A DNA stretch of 64,000 nucleotides, from assembly GCA_037893225.1 (NCBI GenBank), contig JAZGUH010000369.1:248001-312000 (forward strand). Direction: 5' to 3'. Positions 1 through 12,700 of this stretch are shown here, one piece after another (the stretch's first letter is position 1; each line of letters starts with the position of its first letter). This stretch comes from Hippasteria phrygiana. Taxonomy: Eukaryota; Echinodermata; Asteroidea; Valvatida; Goniasteridae. The notes beneath the pieces were generated by a model, which was given only the letters and a program-made list of their open reading frames with translations, made no database searches and was not told the DNA's origin. A program made the translations under genes and the position numbers.

Positions 1-232
1 ACAGGCATGGAGCAATAAATAGAAGGTAATATGCACACAGATGTTGGCCGGAAAGAAAATAAACATTGCGAGGTTTGAATTTTCTCCACAAGTTTTAACT
101 CTAAGAAGCCGCCGATAATTGCAACATGTAGCGCCAGATCTAAGCTATCCATACATGTCAAAATTACCGAATTTGGTTGATATTTCATGCAATTATGAAT
201 GAGTAAAGCAAGTCCATACCCCAGGGAATTTG

Positions 233-464
233 ACATGCATGGAGCAATAAATAGACGGTAACATGTACACAGATGTTGGCCGGAAAGAAAATAAACATTG
301 CGAGGTTTGAATTTTCTCCAGAAGTTTTAACTCTAAGAAGCCGCCGATAATTGCAACATGTAGCGCCAGATCTAAGCTATCCATACATGTCAAAATTACT
401 GAATTTGGTTGATATTTCATGCAATTATGAATGAGTAAAGCAAGTCCATACCCCAGGGAATTTG
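233..464. repeat. Reference 232-bp satellite monomer (c-c-t haplotype)
   Basis: This complete unit serves as the reference for the longer class. It has t at monomer base 4, the linked trio 24c/30c/34t ('agacggtaacatgtacac'), g at base 89 ('ctccagaag') and the extra c at base 215 ('gtccatacc'), which makes it 232 bp. Conserved landmarks include a BglII-type palindrome AGATCT at monomer bases 136-141 and ACATGT at bases 124-129 and 153-158, with a third ACATGT at 29-34 only in this c-c-t haplotype. Two AATAAA hexamers occur per unit on the plus strand, near bases 14 and 58. No RNA polymerase III or rRNA-like gene body is recognisable in the unit. Confidence 0.95.
347..428. other. Nested inverted repeats inside the monomer (example copy)
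   Basis: Monomer bases 115-123 (ATAATTGCA) are the exact reverse complement of bases 188-196 (TGCAATTAT). Between these arms lie a 7-base inverted pair, ACATGTA (124-130) and TACATGT (152-158), and a tight AAATT-ACTG-AATTT hairpin (161-174). Together they could fold as a branched structure in single-stranded DNA or in a transcript. Several recurrent variants fall in the arms (121a, 130c, 161c, 170t), and each breaks a pair without a compensating change. That argues against selection for the fold. The example coordinates are from monomer 233-464; the arrangement recurs in every unit lacking those variants. Confidence 0.6.
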
Positions 465-695
465 ACAGGCATGGAGCAATAAATAGACGGTAACATGTAC
501 ACAGATGTTGGCCGGAAAGAAAATAAACATTGCGAGGTTTGAATTTTCTCCACAAGTTTTAACTCTAAGAAGCCGCCGATAATTACAACATGTAGCGCCA
601 GATCTAAGCTATCCATACATGTCAAAATTACTGAATTTGGTTGATATTTCATGCAATTATGAATGAGTAAAGCAAGTCATACCCTAGGGAATTTG

Positions 696-926
696 ACAGG
701 AATGGAGCAATAAATAGAAGGTAATATGCACACAGATGTTGGCCGGAAAGAAAATAAACATTGCGAGGTTTGAATTTTCTCCACAAGTTTTAACTCTAAG
801 AAGCCGCCGATAATTGCAACATGTAGCGCCAGATCTAAGCTATCCATACATGTCAAAATTACTGAATTTGGTTGATATTTCATGCAATTATGAATGAGTA
901 AAGCAAGTCATACCCCAGGGAATTTG
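696..926. repeat. Reference 231-bp satellite monomer (a-t-c haplotype, 'acaggaatgg' class)
   Basis: This unit represents the shorter class. It lacks one c at monomer base 215 ('gtcatacc' where the longer class has 'gtccatacc'). It also carries the rarer 'acaggaatgg' head (a at base 6) and the a-t-c trio 'agaaggtaatatgcacac'. The same 'acaggaatgg' head recurs at, for example, 2318, 19696, 21317, 24096, 26875, 30119, 33363, 41699, 44943, 46564, 48416 and 55599. It usually follows a monomer ending in the 231-type 'ccctaggg', so it is a positional member of the higher-order repeats and not random noise. Confidence 0.93.
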
Positions 927-3900
927 ACAGGCATGGAGCAATAAATAGAAGGTAATATGCACACAGATGTTGGCCGGAAAGAAAATAAACATTGCGAGGT
1001 TTGAATTTTCTCCACAAGTTTTAACTCTAAGAAGCCGCCGATAATTGCAACATGTAGCGCCAGATCTAAGCTATCCATACATGTCAAAATTACTGAATTT
1101 GGTTGATATTTCATGCAATTATGAATGAGTAAAGCAAGTCCATACCCCAGGGAATTTGACAGGCATGGAGCAATAAATAGAAGGTAATATGCACACAGAT
1201 GTTGGCCGGAAAGAAAATAAACATTGCGAGGTTTGAATTTTCTCCACAAGTTTTAACTCTAAGAAGCCGCCGATAATTGCAACATGTAGCGCCAGATCTA
1301 AGCTATCCATACATGTCAAAATTACTGTATTTGGTTGATATTTCATGCAATTATGAATGAAAAAAGCAAGTCCATACCCCAGGGAATTTGACATGCATGG
1401 AGCAATAAATAGACGGTAACATGTACACAGATGTTGGCCGGAAAGAAAATAAACATTGCGAGGTTTGAATTTTCTCCACAAGTTTTAACTCTAAGAAGCC
1501 GCCGATAATTGCAACATGTAGCGCCAGATCTAAGCTATCCATACATGTCAAAATTACTGTATTTGGTTGATATTTCATGCAATTATGAATGAAAAAAGCA
1601 AGTCCATACCCCAGGGAATTTGACATGCATGGAGCAATAAATAGACGGTAACATGTACACAGATGTTGGCCGGAAAGAAAATAAACATTGCGAGGTTTGA
1701 ATTTTCTCCACAAGTTTTAACTCTAAGAAGCCGCCGATAATTGCAACATGTAGCGCCAGATCTAAGCTATCCATACATGTCACAATTACTGAATTTGGTT
1801 GATATTTCATGCAATTATGAATGAGTAAAGCAAGTCCATACCCCAGGGAATTTGACATGCATGGAGCAATAAATAGACGGTAACATGTACACAGATGTTG
1901 GCCGGAAAGTAAATAAACATTGCGAGGTTTGAATTTTCTCCACAAGTTTTAACTCTAAGAAGCCGCCGATAATTGCAACATGTAGCGCCAGATCTAAGCT
2001 ATCCATACATGTCAAAATTACTGAATTTGGTTGATATTTCATGCAATTATGAATGAGTAAAGCAAGTCAATACCCCAGGGAATTTGACAGGCATGGAGCA
2101 ATAAATAGACGGTAACATGTACACAGATGTTGGCCGGAAAGAAAATAAACATTGCGAGGTTTGAATTTTCTCCACAAGTTTTAACTCTAAGAAGCCGCCG
2201 ATAATTACAACATGTAGCGCCAGATCTAAGCTATCCATACATGTCAAAATTACTGAATTTGGTTGATATTTCATGCAATTATGAATGAGTAAAGCAAGTC
2301 ATACCCTAGGGAATTTGACAGGAATGGAGCAATAAATAGAAGGTAATATGCACACAGATGTTGGCCGGAAAGAAAATAAACATTGCGAGGTTTGAATTTT
2401 CTCCACAAGTTTTAACTCTAAGAAGCCGCCGATAATTGCAACATGTAGCGCCAGATCTAAGCTATCCATACATGTCAAAATTACTGAATTTGGTTGATAT
2501 TTCATGCAATTATGAATGAGTAAAGCAAGTCATACCCCAGGGAATTTGACAGGCATGGAGCAATAAATAGAAGGTAATATGCACACAGATGTTGGCCGGA
2601 AAGAAAATAAACATTGCGAGGTTTGAATTTTCTCCACAAGTTTTAACTCTAAGAAGCCGCCGATAATTGCAACATGTAGCGCCAGATCTAAGCTATCCAT
2701 ACATGTCAAAATTACTGAATTTGGTTGATATTTCATGCAATTATGAATGAGTAAAGCAAGTCCATACCCCAGGGAATTTGACAGGCATGGAGCAATAAAT
2801 AGAAGGTAATATGCACACAGATGTTGGCCGGAAAGAAAATAAACATTGCGAGGTTTGAATTTTCTCCACAAGTTTTAACTCTAAGAAGCCGCCGATAATT
2901 GCAACATGTAGCGCCAGATCTAAGCTATCCATACATGTCAAAATTACTGTATTTGGTTGATATTTCATGCAATTATGAATGAAAAAAGCAAGTCCATACC
3001 CCAGGGAATTTGACATGCATGGAGCAATAAATAGACGGTAACATGTACACAGATGTTGGCCGGAAAGAAAATAAACATTGCGAGGTTTGAATTTTCTCCA
3101 CAAGTTTTAACTCTAAGAAGCCGCCGATAATTGCAACATGTAGCGCCAGATCTAAGCTATCCATACATGTCAAAATTACTGTATTTGGTTGATATTTCAT
3201 GCAATTATGAATGAAAAAAGCAAGTCCATACCCCAGGGAATTTGACATGCATGGAGCAATAAATAGACGGTAACATGTACACAGATGTTGGCCGGAAAGA
3301 AAATAAACATTGCGAGGTTTGAATTTTCTCCACAAGTTTTAACTCTAAGAAGCCGCCGATAATTGCAACATGTAGCGCCAGATCTAAGCTATCCATACAT
3401 GTCACAATTACTGAATTTGGTTGATATTTCATGCAATTATGAATGAGTAAAGCAAGTCCATACCCCAGGGAATTTGACATGCATGGAGCAATAAATAGAA
3501 GGTAATATGCACACAGATGTTGGCCGGAAAGAAAATAAACATTGCGAGGTTTGAATTTTCTCCACAAGTTTTAACTCTAAGAAGCCGCCGATAATTGCAA
3601 CATGTCGCGCCAGATCTAAGCTATCCATACATGTCAAAATTACTGTATTTGGTTGATATTTCATGCAATTATGAATGAGTAAAGCAAGTCTATACCCCAG
3701 GGAATTTGACATGCATGGAGCAATAAATAGACGGTAACATGTACACAGATGTTGGCCGGAAAGAAAATAAACATTGCGAGGTTTGAATTTTCTCCACAAG
3801 TTTTAACTCTAAGAAGCCGCCGATAATTGCAACATGTAGCGCCAGATCTAAGCTATCCATACATGTCAAAATTACTGAATTTGGTTGATATTTCATGCAA

Positions 3901-3973
3901 TTATGAATGAGTAAAGCAAGTCATACCCCAGGGAATTTGACAGGCATGGAGCAATAAATAGAAGGTAATATGC

Positions 3974-6900
3974 ACACAGATGTTGGCCGGAAAGAAAATA
4001 AACATTGCGAGGTTTGAATTTTCTCCACAAGTTTTAACTCTAAGAAGCCGCCGATAATTGCAACATGTAGCGCCAGATCTAAGCTATCCATACATGTCAA
4101 AATTACTGAATTTGGTTGATATTTCATGCAATTATGAATGAGTAAAGCAAGTCCATACCCCAGGGAATTTGACAGGCATGGAGCAATAAATAGAAGGTAA
4201 TATGCACACAGATGTTGGCCGGAAAGAAAATAAACATTGCGAGGTTTGAATTTTCTCCACAAGTTTTAACTCTAAGAAGCCGCCGATAATTGCAACATGT
4301 AGCGCCAGATCTAAGCTATCCATACATGTCAAAATTACTGTATTTGGTTGATATTTCATGCAATTATGAATGAAAAAAGCAAGTCCATACCCCAGGGAAT
4401 TTGACATGCATGGAGCAATAAATAGACGGTAACATGTACACAGATGTTGGCCGGAAAGAAAATAAACATTGCGAGGTTTGAATTTTCTCCACAAGTTTTA
4501 ACTCTAAGAAGCCGCCGATAATTGCAACATGTAGCGCCAGATCTAAGCTATCCATACATGTCAAAATTACTGAATTTGGTTGATATTTCATGCAATTATG
4601 AATGAGTAAAGCAAGTCATACCCCAGGGAATTTGACAGGCATGGAGCAATAAATAGAAGGTAATATGCACACAGATGTTGGCCGGAAAGAAAATAAACAT
4701 TGCGAGGTTTGAATTTTCTCCACAAGTTTTAACTCTAAGAAGCCGCCGATAATTGCAACATGTAGCGCCAGATCTAAGCTATCCATACATGTCAAAATTA
4801 CTGAATTTGGTTGATATTTCATGCAATTATGAATGAGTAAAGCAAGTCCATACCCCAGGGAATTTGACAGGCATGGAGCAATAAATAGAAGGTAATATGC
4901 ACACAGATGTTGGCCGGAAAGAAAATAAACATTGCGAGGTTTGAATTTTCTCCACAAGTTTTAACTCTAAGAAGCCGCCGATAATTGCAACATGTAGCGC
5001 CAGATCTAAGCTATCCATACATGTCAAAATTACTGAATTTGGTTGATATTTCATGCAATTATGAATGAGTAAAGCAAGTCATACCCTAGGGAATTTGACA
5101 GGCATGGAGCAATAAATAGAAGGTAATATGCACACAGATGTTGGCCGGAAAGAAAATAAACATTGCGAGGTTTGAATTTTCTCCACAAGTTTTAACTCTA
5201 AGAAGCCGCCGATAATTGCAACATGTAGCGCCAGATCTAAGCTATCCATACATGTCAAAATTACTGAATTTGGTTGATATTTCATGCAATTATGAATGAG
5301 TAAAGCAAGTCATACCCTAGGGAATTTGACAGGCATGGAGCAATAAATAGAAGGTAATATGCACACAGATGGTGGCCGGGAAGAAAATAAACATTGCGAG
5401 GTTTGAATTTTCTCCACAAGTGTTAACTCTAAGAAGCCGCCGATAATTGCAACATGTAGCGCCAGATCTAAGCTATCCATACATGTCAAAATTACTGAAT
5501 TTGGTTTATATTTCATGCAATTATGAATGAGTAAAGCAAGTCATACCCCAGGGAATTTGACAGGCATGGAGCAATAAATAGACGGTAACATGTACACAGA
5601 TGTTGGCCGGAAAGAAAATAAACATTGCGAGGTTTGAATTTTCTCCACAAGTTTTAACTCTAAGAAGCCGCCGATAATTGCAACATGTAGCGCCAGATCT
5701 AAGCTATCCATACATGTCAAAATTACTGAATTTGGTTGATATTTCATGCAATTATGAATGAGTAAAGCAAGTCCATACCCCAGGGAATTTGACATGCATG
5801 GAGCAATAAATAGACGGTAACATGTACACAGATGTTGGCCGGAAAGAAAATAAACATTGCGAGGTTTGAATTTTCTCCACAAGTTTTAACTCTAAGAAGC
5901 CGCCGATAATTGCAACATGTAGCGCCAGATCTAAGCTATCCATACATGTCAAAATTACTGAATTTTGTTGATATTTCATGCAATTATGAATGAGTAAAGC
6001 AAGTCATACCCTAGGGAATTTGACAGGCATGGAGCAATAAATAGAAGGTAATATGCACACAGATGTTGGCCGGAAAGAAAATAAACATTGCGAGGTTTGA
6101 ATTTTCTCCACAAGTTTTAACTCTAAGAAGCCGCCGATAATTGCAACATGTAGCGCCAGATCTAAGCTATCCATACATGTCAAAATTACTGAATTTGGTT
6201 GATATTTCATGCAATTATGAATGAGTAAAGCAAGTCCATACCCCAGGGAATTTGACATGCATGGAGCAATAAATAGACGGTAACATGTACACAGATGTTG
6301 GCCGGAAAGAAAATAAACATTGCGAGGTTTGAATTTTCTCCAGAAGTTTTAACTCTAAGAAGCCGCCGATAATTGCAACATGTAGCGCCAGATCTAAGCT
6401 ATCCATACATGTCAAAATTACTGAATTTGGTTGATATTTCATGCAATTATGAATGAGTAAAGCAAGTCCATACCCCAGGGAATTTGACAGGCATGGAGCA
6501 ATAAATAGACGGTAACATGTACACAGATGTTGGCCGGAAAGAAAATAAACATTGCGAGGTTTGAATTTTCTCCACAAGTTTTAACTCTAAGAAGCCGCCG
6601 ATAATTACAACATGTAGCGCCAGATCTAAGCTATCCATACATGTCAAAATTACTGAATTTGGTTTATATTTCATGCAATTATGAATGAGTAAAGCAAGTC
6701 ATACCCCAGGGAATTTGACAGGCATGGAGCAATAAATAGACGGTAACATGTACACAGATGTTGGCCGGAAAGAAAATAAACATTGCGAGGTTTGAATTTT
6801 CTCCACAAGTTTTAACTCTAAGAAGCCGCCGATAATTGCAACATGTAGCGCCAGATCTAAGCTATCCATACATGTCAAAATTACTGAATTTGGTTGATAT

Positions 6901-9530
6901 TTCATGCAATTATGAATGAGTAAAGCAAGTCCATACCCCAGGGAATTTGACATGCATGGAGCAATAAATAGACGGTAACATGTACACAGATGTTGGCCGG
7001 AAAGTAAATAAACATTGCGAGGTTTGAATTTTCTCCACAAGTTTTAACTCTAAGAAGCCGCCGATAATTACAACATGTAGCGCCAGATCTAAGCTATCCA
7101 TACATGTCAAAATTACTGAATTTGGTTGATATTTCATGCAATTATGAATGAGTAAAGCAAGTCATACCCTAGGGAATTTGACAGGCATGGAGCAATAAAT
7201 AGAAAGTAATATCCACACAGATGTTGGCCGGAAAGAAAATAAACATTGCGAGGTTTGAATTTTCTCCACAAGTTTTAACTCTAAGAAGCCGCCGATAATT
7301 GCAACATGTAGCGCCAGATCTAAGCTATCCATACATGTCAAAATTACTGAATTTGGTTGATATTTCATGCAATTATAAATGAGTAAAGCAAGTCCATACC
7401 CCAGGGAATTTGACATGCATGGAGCAATAAATAGACGGTAACATGTACACAGATGTTGGCCGGAAAGAAAATAAACATTGCGAGGTTTGAATTTTCTCCA
7501 CAAGTTTTAACTCTAAGAAGCCGCCGATAATTGCAACATGTAGCGCCAGATCTAAGCTATCCATACATGTCAAAATTACTGAATTTGGTTGATATTTCAT
7601 GCAATTATGAATGAGTAAAGCAAGTCCATACCCCAGGGAATTTGACAGGCATGGAGCAATAAATAGAAGGTAATATGCACACAGATGTTGGCCGGAAAGA
7701 AAATAAACATTGCGAGGTTTGAATTTTCTCCACAAGTTTTAACTCTAAGAAGCCGCCGATAATTGCAACATGTAGCGCCAGATCTAAGCTATCCATACAT
7801 GTCAAAATTACTGAATTTGGTTGATATTTCATGCAATTATGAATGAGTAAAGCAAGTCCATACCCCAGGGAATTTGACATGCATGGAGCAATAAATAGAC
7901 GGTAACATGTACACAGATGTTGGCCGGAAAGAAAATAAACATTGCGAGGTTTGAATTTTCTCCAGAAGTTTTAACTCTAAGAAGCCGCCGATAATTGCAA
8001 CATGTAGCGCCAGATCTAAGCTATCCATACATGTCAAAATTACTGAATTTGGTTGATATTTCATGCAATTATGAATGAGTAAAGCAAGTCCATACCCCAG
8101 GGAATTTGACAGGCATGGAGCAATAAATAGACGGTAACATGTACACAGATGTTGGCCGGAAAGAAAATAAACATTGCGAGGTTTGAATTTTCTCCACAAG
8201 TTTTAACTCTAAGAAGCCGCCGATAATTACAACATGTAGCGCCAGATCTAAGCTATCCATACATGTCAAAATTACTGAATTTGGTTTATATTTTATGCAA
8301 TTATGAATGAGTAAAGCAAGTCATACCCCAGGGAATTTGACAGGCATGGAGCAATAAATAGACGGTAACATGTACACAGATGTTGGCCGGAAAGAAAATA
8401 AACATTGCGAGGTTTGAATTTTCTCCACAAGTTTTAACTCTAAGAAGCCGCCGATAATTGCAACATGTAGCGCCAGATCTAAGCTATCCATACATGTCAA
8501 AATTACTGAATTTGGTTGATATTTCATGCAATTATAAATGAGTAAAGCAAGTCCATACCCCAGGGAATTTGACATGCATGGAGCAATAAATAGACGGTAA
8601 CATGTACACAGATGTTGGCCGGAAAGAAAATAAACATTGCGAGGTTTGAATTTTCTCCACAAGTTTTAACTCTAAGAAGCCGCCGATAATTGCAACATGT
8701 AGCGCCAGATCTAAGCTATCCATACATGTCAAAATTACTGAATTTGGTTGATATTTCATGCAATTATGAATGAGTAAAGCAAGTCCATACCCCAGGGAAT
8801 TTGACATGCATGGAGCAATAAATAGACGGTAACATGTACACAGATGTTGGCCGGAAAGTAAATAAACATTGCGAGGTTTGAATTTTCTCCACAAGTTTTA
8901 ACTCTAAGAAGCCGCCGATAATTGCAACATGTAGCGCCAGATCTAAGCTATCCATACATGTCAAAATTACTGAATTTGGTTGATATTTCATGCAATTATG
9001 AATGAGTAAAGCAAGTCCATACCCCAGGGAATTTGATATGCATGGAGCAATAAATAGACGGTAACATGTACACAGATGTTGGCCGGAAAGAAAATAAACA
9101 TTGCGAGGTTTGAATTTTCTCCACAAGTTTTAACTCTAAGAAGCCGCCGATAATTGCAACATGTAGCGCCAGATCTAAGCTATCCATACATGTCAAAATT
9201 ACTGAATTTGGTTGATATTTCATGCAATTATGAATGAGTAAAGCAAGTCCATACCCCAGGGAATTTGACAGGCATGGAGCAATAAATAGAAGGTAATATG
9301 CACACAGATGTTGGCCGGAAAGAAAATAAACATTGCGAGGTTTGAATTTTCTCCACAAGTTTTAACTCTAAGAAGCCGCCGATAATTGCAACATGTAGCG
9401 CCAGATCTAAGCTATCCATACATGTCAAAATTACTGAATTTGGTTGATATTTCATGCAATTATGAATGAGTAAAGCAAGTCCATACCCCAGGGAATTTGA
9501 CATGCATGGAGCAATAAATAGACGGTAACA
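3974..9530. repeat. 25-monomer duplication block, left copy (period 5792 bp)
   Basis: This block of roughly 24 monomers reappears at 9766-15322, exactly 5792 bases (25 monomers) to the right. The same monomer types follow in the same order with the same spacing, including rare ones: the 'ggtggccggg' monomer at 5329, the 'ctgaattttgttg' variant near 5963, and the 'agaaagtaat' monomer at 7181. The left limit lies in monomer 3940, where bases 1-34 differ from its partner at 9732. The right limit lies in monomer 9500, where bases 32 and 56 differ from 15292. The only internal difference I noticed is c at 7213 against g at 13005. Confidence 0.85.
5329..5559. repeat. Divergent monomer with 'ggtggccgggaag' and 'agtgttaac'
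   Basis: This 231-bp unit differs from its neighbours at monomer bases 44 (t to g), 52 (a to g), 94 (t to g) and 179 (g to t). This rare combination recurs at 11121-11351, which is explained by the 5792-bp duplication, and otherwise only in the diverged layer at 57224-57454, 57919-58149 and 60234-60464. It therefore links two distant parts of the array. Confidence 0.85.
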
Positions 9531-9765
9531 TGTACACAGATGTTGGCCGGAAAGTAAATAAACATTGCGAGGTTTGAATTTTCTCCACAAGTTTTAACTC
9601 TAAGAAGCCGCCGATAATTGCAACATGTAGCGCCAGATCTAAGCTATCCATACATGTCAAAATTACTGAATTTGGTTGATATTTCATGCAATTATGAATG
9701 AGTAAAGCAAGTCCATACCCCAGGGAATTTGATATGCATGGAGCAATAAATAGACGGTAACATGT

Positions 9766-12700
9766 ACACAGATGTTGGCCGGAAAGAAAATAAACATTGC
9801 GAGGTTTGAATTTTCTCCACAAGTTTTAACTCTAAGAAGCCGCCGATAATTGCAACATGTAGCGCCAGATCTAAGCTATCCATACATGTCAAAATTACTG
9901 AATTTGGTTGATATTTCATGCAATTATGAATGAGTAAAGCAAGTCCATACCCCAGGGAATTTGACAGGCATGGAGCAATAAATAGAAGGTAATATGCACA
10001 CAGATGTTGGCCGGAAAGAAAATAAACATTGCGAGGTTTGAATTTTCTCCACAAGTTTTAACTCTAAGAAGCCGCCGATAATTGCAACATGTAGCGCCAG
10101 ATCTAAGCTATCCATACATGTCAAAATTACTGTATTTGGTTGATATTTCATGCAATTATGAATGAAAAAAGCAAGTCCATACCCCAGGGAATTTGACATG
10201 CATGGAGCAATAAATAGACGGTAACATGTACACAGATGTTGGCCGGAAAGAAAATAAACATTGCGAGGTTTGAATTTTCTCCACAAGTTTTAACTCTAAG
10301 AAGCCGCCGATAATTGCAACATGTAGCGCCAGATCTAAGCTATCCATACATGTCAAAATTACTGAATTTGGTTGATATTTCATGCAATTATGAATGAGTA
10401 AAGCAAGTCATACCCCAGGGAATTTGACAGGCATGGAGCAATAAATAGAAGGTAATATGCACACAGATGTTGGCCGGAAAGAAAATAAACATTGCGAGGT
10501 TTGAATTTTCTCCACAAGTTTTAACTCTAAGAAGCCGCCGATAATTGCAACATGTAGCGCCAGATCTAAGCTATCCATACATGTCAAAATTACTGAATTT
10601 GGTTGATATTTCATGCAATTATGAATGAGTAAAGCAAGTCCATACCCCAGGGAATTTGACAGGCATGGAGCAATAAATAGAAGGTAATATGCACACAGAT
10701 GTTGGCCGGAAAGAAAATAAACATTGCGAGGTTTGAATTTTCTCCACAAGTTTTAACTCTAAGAAGCCGCCGATAATTGCAACATGTAGCGCCAGATCTA
10801 AGCTATCCATACATGTCAAAATTACTGAATTTGGTTGATATTTCATGCAATTATGAATGAGTAAAGCAAGTCATACCCTAGGGAATTTGACAGGCATGGA
10901 GCAATAAATAGAAGGTAATATGCACACAGATGTTGGCCGGAAAGAAAATAAACATTGCGAGGTTTGAATTTTCTCCACAAGTTTTAACTCTAAGAAGCCG
11001 CCGATAATTGCAACATGTAGCGCCAGATCTAAGCTATCCATACATGTCAAAATTACTGAATTTGGTTGATATTTCATGCAATTATGAATGAGTAAAGCAA
11101 GTCATACCCTAGGGAATTTGACAGGCATGGAGCAATAAATAGAAGGTAATATGCACACAGATGGTGGCCGGGAAGAAAATAAACATTGCGAGGTTTGAAT
11201 TTTCTCCACAAGTGTTAACTCTAAGAAGCCGCCGATAATTGCAACATGTAGCGCCAGATCTAAGCTATCCATACATGTCAAAATTACTGAATTTGGTTTA
11301 TATTTCATGCAATTATGAATGAGTAAAGCAAGTCATACCCCAGGGAATTTGACAGGCATGGAGCAATAAATAGACGGTAACATGTACACAGATGTTGGCC
11401 GGAAAGAAAATAAACATTGCGAGGTTTGAATTTTCTCCACAAGTTTTAACTCTAAGAAGCCGCCGATAATTGCAACATGTAGCGCCAGATCTAAGCTATC
11501 CATACATGTCAAAATTACTGAATTTGGTTGATATTTCATGCAATTATGAATGAGTAAAGCAAGTCCATACCCCAGGGAATTTGACATGCATGGAGCAATA
11601 AATAGACGGTAACATGTACACAGATGTTGGCCGGAAAGAAAATAAACATTGCGAGGTTTGAATTTTCTCCACAAGTTTTAACTCTAAGAAGCCGCCGATA
11701 ATTGCAACATGTAGCGCCAGATCTAAGCTATCCATACATGTCAAAATTACTGAATTTTGTTGATATTTCATGCAATTATGAATGAGTAAAGCAAGTCATA
11801 CCCTAGGGAATTTGACAGGCATGGAGCAATAAATAGAAGGTAATATGCACACAGATGTTGGCCGGAAAGAAAATAAACATTGCGAGGTTTGAATTTTCTC
11901 CACAAGTTTTAACTCTAAGAAGCCGCCGATAATTGCAACATGTAGCGCCAGATCTAAGCTATCCATACATGTCAAAATTACTGAATTTGGTTGATATTTC
12001 ATGCAATTATGAATGAGTAAAGCAAGTCCATACCCCAGGGAATTTGACATGCATGGAGCAATAAATAGACGGTAACATGTACACAGATGTTGGCCGGAAA
12101 GAAAATAAACATTGCGAGGTTTGAATTTTCTCCAGAAGTTTTAACTCTAAGAAGCCGCCGATAATTGCAACATGTAGCGCCAGATCTAAGCTATCCATAC
12201 ATGTCAAAATTACTGAATTTGGTTGATATTTCATGCAATTATGAATGAGTAAAGCAAGTCCATACCCCAGGGAATTTGACAGGCATGGAGCAATAAATAG
12301 ACGGTAACATGTACACAGATGTTGGCCGGAAAGAAAATAAACATTGCGAGGTTTGAATTTTCTCCACAAGTTTTAACTCTAAGAAGCCGCCGATAATTAC
12401 AACATGTAGCGCCAGATCTAAGCTATCCATACATGTCAAAATTACTGAATTTGGTTTATATTTCATGCAATTATGAATGAGTAAAGCAAGTCATACCCCA
12501 GGGAATTTGACAGGCATGGAGCAATAAATAGACGGTAACATGTACACAGATGTTGGCCGGAAAGAAAATAAACATTGCGAGGTTTGAATTTTCTCCACAA
12601 GTTTTAACTCTAAGAAGCCGCCGATAATTGCAACATGTAGCGCCAGATCTAAGCTATCCATACATGTCAAAATTACTGAATTTGGTTGATATTTCATGCA

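Larger units (their letters stand above)
36..1550. repeat. Long-range copy of 19036-20550 (offset 19000 bp)
   Basis: Six to seven consecutive monomers at the left end match 19036-20550 in type and spacing, 82 monomers apart. The match fails before monomer base 35 of the first unit (a-t-c here, c-c-t there) and after base 161 of monomer 1391. A private c at 168 ('attaccgaa') is unique to the left end. Confidence 0.75.
322..3499. repeat. 7-monomer tandem duplication, period 1622 bp
   Basis: Marker order from about 322 to 1878 repeats at about 1944 to 3499, an offset of 1622 bases or seven monomers. The shared order includes a 121a monomer, a monomer with the 'acaggaatgg' head, two a-t-c monomers, then monomers carrying 170t with 'gaatgaaaaaag'. 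The left limit is set by 89g in monomer 233 against 89c in monomer 1855. The right limit is set by the trio switching to a-t-c in monomer 3477. A private c-to-a change near 2070 ('gtcaatacc') is present only in the second copy. Confidence 0.8.

Noticed and set aside
233..464. CENP-B box in the monomer
   Set aside because: The only loosely similar stretch, 'gttggccggaaag', lacks the required TTCG core and CGGG spacing on both strands. Absence of a box does not exclude a centromeric role.
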